NCBI GenBank assembly: GCA_012521935.1
Contig: JAAYLJ010000115.1
Coordinates: 1 to 5,730, forward strand
DNA length: 5,730 nucleotides
Direction: 5' to 3'
From: Campylobacteraceae bacterium
Lineage (GTDB): Bacteria > Campylobacterota > Campylobacteria > Campylobacterales > Campylobacteraceae
Part shown: positions 1-5,479 of the stretch, one piece after another
How the letters are laid out: the number at the start of each line of letters is the position of its first letter
How positions within the stretch are numbered: position 1 is the stretch's first letter
Position numbers and translations under genes: made by a program
The notes under the pieces: model-generated
Told to the model about the DNA's origin: nothing
Seen by the model: only the letters and a program-made list of their open reading frames with translations
Database searches by the model: none

Positions 1-1196
1 CCCAAACTCCAAGCTAAAAGTACAGCTTCAAATCTTTTTGGCAAAATGACAGTATTTAAAAATGCTTGCCACTCTAGCACTCTAATCTTCATCTGTACCC
101 CAACTTGCGCTAATTGATTTTGCAAAATTTCTGCAACATTAGCCCTTCCGCCAGCAGAAGTGGTAAGAGTAAAAATAAGTGGGTTTTCATCGTTATATCC
201 AGCTTTTGCCAAAAGTTCTTTTGCTCTTTTTAAATCTTTTTTTACAGCAAGTACTTTTGGATTAAAAGCTTCAGTTCTAGGCATAAAAGGCCCAGTACAA
301 ACTAATCCGTGTCCAAACAAAAGCAAATTAACTATCTCATCTCTATCGATGGCTAAGCTAAGAGCTTCTCTTACATGATGGTTTTGAAATTTTGGATCAT
401 TTAAATTAAAACCTAAGTAAGTATAACTGTTTGAAATGTCTTCAACTATTTTATAATAATCATGAAAACTTGGGTTTAGCTGCCTTTTGTACTGCAAAGG
501 CGTGATTGAACTTAAATCTAGTTTTTTAGACTTAAGCATCATAAATTCAGTTGAGGGATCAGGTAAAAAATGAAAAATGATTTCATCTATTGTAGGTTTG
601 CCCTCAAACTAGTCTGGATTTGATTTTAGAACTATATTTTTTGAAAGTTCAAAAACTTCTAAAGTAAAAGGCCCCGTTCCAATAGGTTTTTGATTAAAGC
701 TATCTGTCATTAAATCTTTACTATCTTGAAGTAAATGCTTTGGCAAAATCCCCATCATCCATATCTCCAAAGCTTTGAAATATGGTGTTTTATATCTTAC
801 TAAAATTTTATTTTCATCTAGTTTTTCAACAAAATCAACCTCTTTAAAGTTACTTGAATATGGTGTGAAAATATTTGGAGAAATTATACTTTCATAAGTA
901 AAAATAACATCATCTGCACTAAAGGGCTCTCCGTCACTCCATTTTACCCCATCTTTTAAAGTAAATTCTAACTCCACTGGAGATAAAAACTTAAAAGATT
1001 TTGCCAAATCTGGAACTATGTTTCCATCTTTATCATATTTTACTAAACCGTTAAATATCCACTTGCTAATCGTTCCACTAGCACTATCTGTTGCTATTAG
1101 TGGATTTAGTCTGCTTGGATTTGCATTTAGGGAAAAGTGCAGAGTTTGAGCTAAAGAGTAGATGGAAAAAATTAGTAAAAGTAAAAACTGTCTCAT
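1..1196 (-). pseudogene. Periplasmic family-5 solute-binding protein (OppA/DppA type), interrupted by an in-frame TAG, C-terminus beyond window
   Basis: This is the extracytoplasmic binding subunit of a peptide/nickel-class ABC importer (SBP_bac_5 family). It would capture substrate in the periplasm and deliver it to membrane permeases, which are not in this window. Residues 1-16 form a signal peptide (MRQ then FLLLLIFSIYSLA) with cleavage likely after SLA; no lipobox Cys is present. Family landmarks are LNPL near residue 30, the signature block at 80-102 (DGVKWSDGEPFSADDV) and PIGTGPF at 171-177. Codon 196 (609-611) is TAG, right after SNPD, where relatives usually read NPDYF. The same frame continues without another stop for 202 codons to the window edge and keeps family features, such as VREALSLAIDRDEI from residue 275. 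The break is therefore a single nonsense codon and not a frameshift or deletion. The 195-residue product would lack most of the second lobe. No Shine-Dalgarno is evident before the ATG at 1196. The substrate cannot be told from sequence. Confidence 0.85.
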
Positions 1197-1202
1197 TTGC
1201 TT

Positions 1203-1219
1203 ATTTTATCACAAAAAAA
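1203..1219 (-). promoter_or_regulatory. Putative extended -10 promoter for the solute-binding protein gene
   Basis: On the minus strand a run of seven T is followed by GTGATAAAAT. This contains TGATAAAAT (1211-1203), an extended -10 element (TGn plus TAAAAT, five of six consensus bases). A T-run just upstream of the -10, in place of a -35 box, is typical of sigma-70 promoters in Campylobacter. The -10 ends only six bases before the ATG at 1196, so initiation seven bases downstream would give a leaderless or nearly leaderless mRNA. That would fit the missing Shine-Dalgarno. The T-run is also the tail of the upstream terminator. This is inference from motif and spacing. Confidence 0.4.
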
Positions 1220-1247
1220 GGCATCTAGGGCGGGAACCTAGATGCCT
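1213..1247 (-). terminator. Strong intrinsic terminator of the small RNA gene
   Basis: A perfect 11-bp stem (AGGCATCTAGG with CCTAGATGCCT, 1247-1237 and 1229-1219) closes a 7-nt C/U-rich loop (TTCCCGC, 1236-1230). It is followed at once by a run of seven T on the minus strand (1219-1213); the first T also forms the last stem pair. There is no comparable T-run after the hairpin on the plus strand, so it terminates minus-strand transcription. It lies upstream of the binding-protein start and 122 bp after the nuclease stop, so it ends a separate transcript. Confidence 0.9.
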
Positions 1248-1299
1248 GTAGGGTGGTTAAATTCTTAGTACTACAAAAAGGAGTGTTGTCGCTTGGACT
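1213..1299 (-). ncRNA. Candidate small RNA of about 87 nt, family unknown
   Basis: A perfect TATAAT box (1311-1306) and a strong intrinsic terminator bracket this stretch, and no open reading frame of useful length lies between them. With a start near A1299 the transcript is about 87 nt. Its 5' third (nt 1-25) looks unstructured and contains CACTCCTTTTT, complementary to a Shine-Dalgarno core. A middle stem (TGTAG 1275-1271 with CTACA 1251-1247) encloses a 19-nt loop holding ACCACC; its last base pair abuts the terminator stem and shares position 1247. The 3' end is the terminator with loop TTCCCGC. It does not show the conserved loops of SRP RNA, 6S RNA or tRNA. The size and C/U-rich terminator loop recall Helicobacter RepG, but I cannot show homology. 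A cis-acting leader of the downstream binding-protein gene is the main alternative. The transcript ends are predicted. Confidence 0.6.
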
Positions 1300-1305
1300 G
1301 ACGAA

Positions 1306-1311
1306 ATTATA
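1306..1311 (-). promoter_or_regulatory. Sigma-70 -10 box of the small RNA gene
   Basis: The minus strand reads ACCATTATAATTTCG, with a perfect TATAAT at 1311-1306. The -35 region (about 1334-1329, AAAAGA) is poor, as is common in Campylobacterota. The expected start is A1299 or G1298. No gene begins directly downstream, so the box serves the short terminator-ended transcript. The direct repeat at 1343-1361 lies just upstream, where an activator could bind. Confidence 0.6.
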
Positions 1312-1342
1312 ATGGTATGCTCTAAACATCTTTTTAACCATT

Positions 1343-1361
1343 AGTAAATAAAGAGTAAATA
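1343..1361 (-). repeat. Tandem 8-bp direct repeat with 11-bp spacing upstream of the small RNA promoter
   Basis: TATTTACT occurs twice on the minus strand (1361-1354 and 1350-1343), offset by 11 bp, about one helical turn. Relative to a start at 1299 the repeat spans about -62 to -44. This geometry (conserved half-site, short spacer, half-site, next to the -35 region) is what OmpR/PhoB-family response regulators typically use. In AT-rich DNA an 8-bp repeat can arise by chance, so the operator role is inference. Confidence 0.35.
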
Positions 1362-1368
1362 TCTCCTT

Positions 1369-1929
1369 TTATCTTTTATATCTTTTTCCATATTCCCATG
1401 GAGGAAGCGGTTTTTTCGCACTCCAAAGTCCTTTTTTGATCTTTTTTGCTAACTTCATAGCGATTTTGTACTCTTTTTTATTTGAATATTTTTCGTAAAA
1501 CCAAGCATAGCCATCTTTAACTTGTAAAAGATTAATATCTTCTCCTTTATAAAAAACAGTACCTAAAACTCTTCCATAATGATCTTTTTTGCTATATTTA
1601 ATCGATACTTTTTTATTTAAAATATATTTGGAGAGGTTTTGTTTAGATTTTTGGCCATAAGCTTGTTTTATCTCTGGGGCATCAATATCTTTTAATCTTA
1701 TTTCTATCTTTTTATTTTTACTGTTAACTAAAATGCTATCTCCATCAATTATCTTAATGACTTTAGCATCTATTTCGTAAGAAAAGAGAGGATTTATAGA
1801 TAAAAGTATGATAAAAACAGTAGCAAAACCTCTAAATATAGAAGTTTTTATTGAGGAGGAAGCCTCATAAAGAGGCTTAATATTAACGTTTTGAGAATTG
1901 TGGACTTCGGCGAGCTTTGCGCTTTCCAT
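1369..1929 (-). CDS. Exported thermonuclease-like (SNase fold) nuclease; start uncertain
   Basis: This is a staphylococcal-nuclease family enzyme, expected to cleave DNA or RNA with Ca2+ outside the cytoplasm. Numbered from the ATG at 1929, the active-site set of S. aureus nuclease is visible: D64 in IIDGDS, R78 in IRLKD, D83 and E86 in DIDAPE, and R120 in YGRVLG. The tail GLWSAKKPLPPWEYGK is typical of small bacterial homologues. A signal peptide is clear: a hydrophobic run at 34-49 (GFATVFIILLSINPLF), then SYEID. The start is doubtful. The only ATG/GTG/TTG starts in frame are 1929 (186 aa, 47-bp overlap with rpsI) and 1956 (74-bp overlap), and either gives an n-region of more than 30 residues that runs through a hairpin. 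The natural-looking signal peptide begins at an ATA codon (1851), whose product from there (160 aa) would read (M)KTSIFRGFATVF. No good Shine-Dalgarno precedes any of these. The family call is secure; the 5' end is not. Confidence 0.85.
   Translation of the reverse strand: MESAKLAEVHNSQNVNIKPLYEASSSIKTSIFRGFATVFIILLSINPLFSYEIDAKVIKIIDGDSILVNSKNKKIEIRLKDIDAPEIKQAYGQKSKQNLSKYILNKKVSIKYSKKDHYGRVLGTVFYKGEDINLLQVKDGYAWFYEKYSNKKEYKIAMKLAKKIKKGLWSAKKPLPPWEYGKRYKR
1860..1878 (-). other. Stem-loop directly after the rpsI stop codon
   Basis: A perfect 7-bp stem (AAGCCTC 1878-1872 with GAGGCTT 1866-1860) closes a 5-nt loop (TTTAT), beginning four bases after the rpsI stop. It is placed like a terminator for the rplM-rpsI transcript, but what follows on the minus strand is CCTCCTCAATAAAAAC, with no T-tract. 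It may be a weak terminator, an attenuator or an mRNA 3'-end stabiliser. It lies inside the annotated reading frame of the nuclease if that starts at 1929, and 8 bases upstream of the ATA at 1851 if it starts there. Confidence 0.5.
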
Positions 1930-2272
1930 ATTTTTTTCTCTCAACAACTCTTGCATCCCTAGTTAAGAGTCCTTTTGGCTTTAAAAGTGCTCTAAAGTCT
2001 GCATCAAGAGCTGCAAGCGCTTTTGAGATACCATGCCTTAGAGCTTCTGCTTGAGCTGAATAGCCGCCGCCAAAAGTTTGAGCAATAATATCCATTGAGC
2101 CCTCTTGTTTTGTTACTAAAAGAGGTTGAACAACTTTTAATTTAATGGCTTCATGTCCACCAAGCCAACTATTTAAATCCATTCCATTTATTGTCATCTT
2201 ACCGCTACCAGGAGCTAGCCAAACTTTAGCGACTGCAGATTTTCGTTTTCCTGTTGCATAAACTTTTGCCAT
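1883..2272 (-). CDS. rpsI: 30S ribosomal protein S9
   Basis: S9 (uS9) is a small-subunit protein that sits in the head of the 30S particle; its C-terminal tail reaches the P-site tRNA. The 129-residue length is normal. The N-terminus has YATGKRKSAVAKV, the S9 signature lies at residues 68-86 (GGGYSAQAEALRHGISKAL), and the basic tail ends in RRSPQFSKR, the canonical terminus whose last Arg contacts the anticodon loop. The ATG at 2272 shares one base with the rplM stop (TAATG), so translation is likely coupled. An AAGGA (2285-2281) lies 8 bases upstream inside the end of rplM. It is transcribed after rplM, the usual bacterial pairing. A hairpin follows the stop, and the next gene is predicted to overlap the last 47 bases unless it starts further downstream. 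Confidence 0.98.
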   Translation of the reverse strand: MAKVYATGKRKSAVAKVWLAPGSGKMTINGMDLNSWLGGHEAIKLKVVQPLLVTKQEGSMDIIAQTFGGGYSAQAEALRHGISKALAALDADFRALLKPKGLLTRDARVVERKKYGKRKARRSPQFSKR

Positions 2273-2700
2273 TACTGTTTTCCTTCTTGCTTGCTAACTT
2301 GTGCCGTATGAGGATGTTCACTTCCTTCATAGACTTTCAATTTTTTTAACATCTCTTTGCCTAAAGTAGTTTTTGGCAACATGCCTCGTACTGCAAGCTT
2401 ATAAAGTTTAGCTGGACTATTTTTTAGCATTTCGCCTAACTTTTCACTCTTTGTACTTCCAAAATAACCTGAGTGGCGATGATACAACTTTGCATCCATT
2501 TTATTGCCACTAAAATTAACTTTTTCTGCATTTACTATTACTACAAAATCTCCACAATCAATATTTGGAGTGTAGTATGGTTTATGTTTACCGCGCAAAA
2601 GAGTAGCAACTTCAGTCAAAACACGACCAAATTTTTTACCTTCTGCATCTATGACAACCCAATCTCTTTGAATTTCATGCGGCTTAATAACTTTTGTCAT
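2272..2700 (-). CDS. rplM: 50S ribosomal protein L13
   Basis: L13 (uL13) is an early-assembly protein of the large ribosomal subunit that binds 23S rRNA. Its 142 residues match the usual length. Family marks are WVVIDAEGKKFGRVLTEVA near the N-terminus (residues 14-32), the KHKPYYTPNIDCGDFVVIVN block (38-57), and the signature around VRGMLPKTTLG (104-114), followed by LKVYEGSEHPH. The ATG at 2700 is preceded by AAAGG (2712-2708) with a 7-base gap. It is the first gene of an rplM-rpsI unit joined by a one-base stop/start overlap, and a candidate promoter lies in the 79-bp gap before it. Codon use and composition match the neighbours. Confidence 0.98.
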   Translation of the reverse strand: MTKVIKPHEIQRDWVVIDAEGKKFGRVLTEVATLLRGKHKPYYTPNIDCGDFVVIVNAEKVNFSGNKMDAKLYHRHSGYFGSTKSEKLGEMLKNSPAKLYKLAVRGMLPKTTLGKEMLKKLKVYEGSEHPHTAQVSKQEGKQ

Positions 2701-2736
2701 TCTATTGCCTTTGCCATTTTGTTTTTAAAGAATGAG

Positions 2737-2742
2737 ATTCTA
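2737..2742 (-). promoter_or_regulatory. Candidate -10 box for rplM-rpsI
   Basis: The minus strand reads CTATTTTTAAATAGAATC, giving TAGAAT (five of six consensus) at 2742-2737 after a T-rich stretch. A start near 2730 would leave a leader of about 30 nt carrying the AAAGG ribosome-binding site. No convincing -35 box exists; the bases there (2765-2760, GTTATA) fall in a palindrome. A separate promoter would let the ribosomal genes be expressed far above addAB, which is biologically expected. The support is motif and position only. Confidence 0.4.
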
Positions 2743-2753
2743 TTTAAAAATAG
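2740..2753. repeat. 14-bp perfect dyad overlapping the rplM -10 region
   Basis: CTATTT (2740-2745) and AAATAG (2748-2753) are inverted copies separated by two bases. The dyad overlaps the candidate TAGAAT box, so a protein bound here would cover the promoter. The sequence is all A/T except its two end pairs, so chance is a serious alternative. Confidence 0.3.
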
Positions 2754-2761
2754 CTTTCATA

Positions 2762-2778
2762 TAACTTAAATTAAGTTA
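2762..2778. repeat. 17-bp perfect palindrome between addA and rplM
   Basis: TAACTTAA and TTAAGTTA flank a single central A (2762-2778). This starts one base past the addA stop and reaches the position where a -35 element for rplM would lie. As RNA it is a poor terminator: there is almost no loop, little G/C and no T-tract. A DNA-binding site is the better reading, but this is not shown. Confidence 0.4.
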
Positions 2779-2779
2779 A

Positions 2780-5479
2780 TTATAAGCTGACTACCCTTAT
2801 CTTATCTTTGTGTAAGTAAAAGATCCACCCACTTGTTTTTTTACCTGTTATTTTATTAATTGCCTCTTTATATAGATTAACTTGATCTTTATAAGACTCC
2901 ATCATTGCCCCACTTTTATAATCAATCACTATGGCTTCATCATCTTTAAAAATCAAACTATCTATCTGTTTTCTCTCTTTGTCAAATCTTAATGCTTGCT
3001 CTTTAAAAACCTCTCCACCCTCCATTAAAGATTTAAAAGTACTATTTTGACTTAAAAGATTTAATCTATGTTCTATCTCATCCCACTCTTTTTCATCCAA
3101 AGAGTATGGATTGATAGTTTGGGCTTTTAGTATGGCTCTTTTTATCCCCTCACTACTCCACTCATAAACTCTTTCTAGCGCAAAATGAAGCATCATTCCA
3201 AAGTTTTTAGCCTCAAAATTATCTACTTTTTCTTCATCTTTTTCAACTGCTTGTCTCCCTAAAATTGGTGGCTCTTTTGCTATTTTTTTAATGCTTTTTG
3301 TAGCTTCTGGCTTTTTACCTAGACTAATTTTAATCTTTCCAGCTTCATAAGCTTCTAAATTTAATATATCAAATGCACTTTTTGTGCTTTTTTTAGCAAT
3401 GATTAGCCCATCTTTTCCTCTAGTAAATGCAACATACAAGGCATTTAACCTATCTTGAAGCACTGCATCTTTCTCTTTTTCTTTTGCATTAAAATAGTGC
3501 CTATCTACAAACTCTCTTCTTTTTTGTGTAAAAAATATCTTTGTAAGTTTAGCCCCATCATACTCAAACAATAAAGGATTTGGTTTATGATTTTCTCCAC
3601 TTAATCTATCTGCTACTATCACATAATCAAACTCTAAACCTTTTGACTTATGTATCGTAAGAATGGTAACTCCTTTTGCAACTTTAGTTGGCAGCAGGGG
3701 ATCAAACTCTTCTAAACTAAAAAGAAAAGACTCAATATCTTCATATTTCTTAGACTCTTCAATCAAAGTTATCATCTCTTCATTTTGAGCATCTAGCTCT
3801 AACTCAATGATAGCTTCAAAGATAATTTTTGAAGGCTCTTTATCTAAGAGTGAACTTTTTTTAACAATGTTTTCTCTAGTTAAGTACCTAATGATGGCCT
3901 CATCAAGTGGTTCATTAAAATAAAGATATTTTAAATATGAGATTAAAACTTGCACTTTTAAAGAATCTGTTAATTTTAAATTATTTTGAGTGCTAATCTT
4001 TATGCCTTCAAACTCTTTTAAAACCTCCTCTTCAATTATGTTTGCATCTTTATTTACATGAGTTAAAATCGCTATTTGAGACTCTTTTACCCCACTATTT
4101 AAAAGCTTTCTTAAAGAAAAAATAACTCCATCAAGCGCTTCATCGCTACAATTTACTAAAACATATCCACTCTCATTTTTAAATGGTTTTTGGACTTTGT
4201 AGTGAGGCAAAATATCTTTAAAAGTTCTATTTACAAACTCAACAGGCTCTATTGCAGTGCGATAATTAAACTCTAAAGCTTCAACTTTAACTCTAAATCT
4301 TTTAGCAACATCATAAAAAAGCGCCTCTTGTCCACCTCTAAAGCGGTAAATTGACTGCTTTACATCCCCAACATAAAAAAAACTCCTGTTAGAATATCTT
4401 CCAATTCCAGAGATTATCTCCTCTATTATTGGAACTAATATCTCAATTTGGGCTACACTAGTATCTTGAAACTCATCTATTAAAAGATGCTCAATCTTTC
4501 CATCTAGTCTAAAATATAAAAAATCTCTATCTATCTCATTTTTCAAAAGCTTATAAACTAAATTTGTAATGTCTGAAAAAGTTAAGGTGTTATATCTGCT
4601 AATTAAACTAAGCCTAACTTTTTCATATCTTTTAAAAGCCTCGCTAAGCTCTCCTAAAAGGTACGCTTCTTTATCATTTGCATAATCTCTATAAGCCTCT
4701 TTTAAATTTAAAAACATTTCATCAAGCAGTGGGGTAAAATGTTTTTTATATGACCAGTAGTTTAAGCTCTCTTTTTCCCAAAAACTCTTATCCATTAACT
4801 CTTGCAAATTTTTAAACTCAAATGTTTTAAGAGCGCTTTGTGAAGCATCTTTGTTTTTTAAATAAGTGTGTATTTTGCTTGCACACTCAAACATTTTAGC
4901 CATACTTGGCTTTTTAGCTAATGAGGGGAACTTCACTCCATCAAGCTCAGCAACCCTTTCATACATTTGCTCAAAAAGAGTAAAAAGATTCTCAAGCCTC
5001 CACTCCATGACTAAAGCTAGCTCGATTAATTCATCTAATTTTCCCTCTTTTTTGCTCTCTTTTAAAAACTCTTCTTGCAAGAGCTGTTTATTTATTTGGG
5101 TTTGGATGGATGAATCTGGCATAACTCCAAGATGCAAAGAGAATTTTTTCAAAATCTTCCACACAAAGGCATCTATGGTTTCAATGCTTAAATCAGCACT
5201 CCAAAAACCATCAATCACCTCATCTCTTAATTTTAAGAGCTTCTCTTTTGGTAGTTTTAAAAGTTTTGATAGTTCATTAAGTTCAGACTCTTTTTTATGA
5301 AGATTTAAAAGTGTTTCAAAAACTCTACTTTTCATCTCAAGTGCAGCTTTATTTGTAAAAGTTAGTGCTACAATCCTAGAAGGATCCGCCCCTTGCAAAA
5401 TCAAAGCACAATACCTAACACTTAATGCAAATGTTTTTCCACTCCCAGCACTTGCTTCTAGGGCTAAATTTAACTCCAT
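2780..5479 (-). CDS. addA: AddA: helicase-nuclease subunit of the AddAB double-strand-break repair complex
   Basis: AddA pairs with AddB to unwind and resect broken DNA ends, producing 3' tails for RecA (recombination repair in the cytoplasm). The 899-residue length suits the Campylobacterota AddA/RecB-like group. From the ATG at 5479: Walker A ASAGSGKT at 9-16; motif Ia ALTFTNKAALEMK at 38-50; Walker B LLIDEFQDTS at 332-341; motif III GDVKQSIYRFRGG at 371-383; motif IV EFNYRT at 403-408; motif V TIHKSKGLEFDYVIV at 608-622; motif VI LYVAFTRGKD at 681-690. The C-terminal RecB-family nuclease has H765 (MMLHFALERVY), D840 (IDSLIF), D853 and K855 (VIDYKSG) and QVNLY at 866-870, so all catalytic residues are present. 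A TTG at 5497 would add six residues (MPKGKK). I prefer the ATG because AAAGGGG sits 6 bases before it. It overlaps the addB end by 10 bp, so the two are co-transcribed and probably translationally coupled. Confidence 0.96.
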   Translation of the reverse strand: MELNLALEASAGSGKTFALSVRYCALILQGADPSRIVALTFTNKAALEMKSRVFETLLNLHKKESELNELSKLLKLPKEKLLKLRDEVIDGFWSADLSIETIDAFVWKILKKFSLHLGVMPDSSIQTQINKQLLQEEFLKESKKEGKLDELIELALVMEWRLENLFTLFEQMYERVAELDGVKFPSLAKKPSMAKMFECASKIHTYLKNKDASQSALKTFEFKNLQELMDKSFWEKESLNYWSYKKHFTPLLDEMFLNLKEAYRDYANDKEAYLLGELSEAFKRYEKVRLSLISRYNTLTFSDITNLVYKLLKNEIDRDFLYFRLDGKIEHLLIDEFQDTSVAQIEILVPIIEEIISGIGRYSNRSFFYVGDVKQSIYRFRGGQEALFYDVAKRFRVKVEALEFNYRTAIEPVEFVNRTFKDILPHYKVQKPFKNESGYVLVNCSDEALDGVIFSLRKLLNSGVKESQIAILTHVNKDANIIEEEVLKEFEGIKISTQNNLKLTDSLKVQVLISYLKYLYFNEPLDEAIIRYLTRENIVKKSSLLDKEPSKIIFEAIIELELDAQNEEMITLIEESKKYEDIESFLFSLEEFDPLLPTKVAKGVTILTIHKSKGLEFDYVIVADRLSGENHKPNPLLFEYDGAKLTKIFFTQKRREFVDRHYFNAKEKEKDAVLQDRLNALYVAFTRGKDGLIIAKKSTKSAFDILNLEAYEAGKIKISLGKKPEATKSIKKIAKEPPILGRQAVEKDEEKVDNFEAKNFGMMLHFALERVYEWSSEGIKRAILKAQTINPYSLDEKEWDEIEHRLNLLSQNSTFKSLMEGGEVFKEQALRFDKERKQIDSLIFKDDEAIVIDYKSGAMMESYKDQVNLYKEAINKITGKKTSGWIFYLHKDKIRVVSL

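Noticed and set aside
160..378. A 72-codon open frame on the plus strand
   Set aside because: It lies antisense within the binding-protein frame, which has clear family motifs here. It begins and ends without any gene context, and its protein resembles nothing known to me.
609..1196. A complete 195-residue protein ending naturally at 609
   Set aside because: The family is usually around 500 residues or more, and the same frame continues with family-specific sequence after the TAG, so the stop is an interruption and not a true C-terminus.
1219..1247. The long stem-loop as part of a tRNA or a CRISPR repeat
   Set aside because: It is a single hairpin followed by a T-run; there is no cloverleaf, and the sequence is not repeated elsewhere in the window.
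1254..1340. An 8-bp inverted repeat, TGGTTAAA (1254-1261) and TTTAACCA (1333-1340), flanking the small RNA promoter
   Set aside because: The match ends at eight AT-rich bases, one arm lies upstream of the predicted transcript, and no mobile-element feature accompanies it.
1930..1956. ATG at 1956 as the start of the nuclease gene
   Set aside because: It would overlap rpsI by 74 bases, and the added residues are only an off-frame reading of the conserved S9 tail.
2473..2769. A 98-codon open frame on the plus strand across rplM and its upstream gap
   Set aside because: It is antisense to L13, which is certain, and the translation is a Phe/Ile/Tyr-rich sequence typical of the reverse of AT-rich coding DNA.
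4866..5300. A 144-codon open frame on the plus strand
   Set aside because: It is antisense to the addA helicase region; its Ser/Phe/Lys-rich composition is that of a shadow frame.
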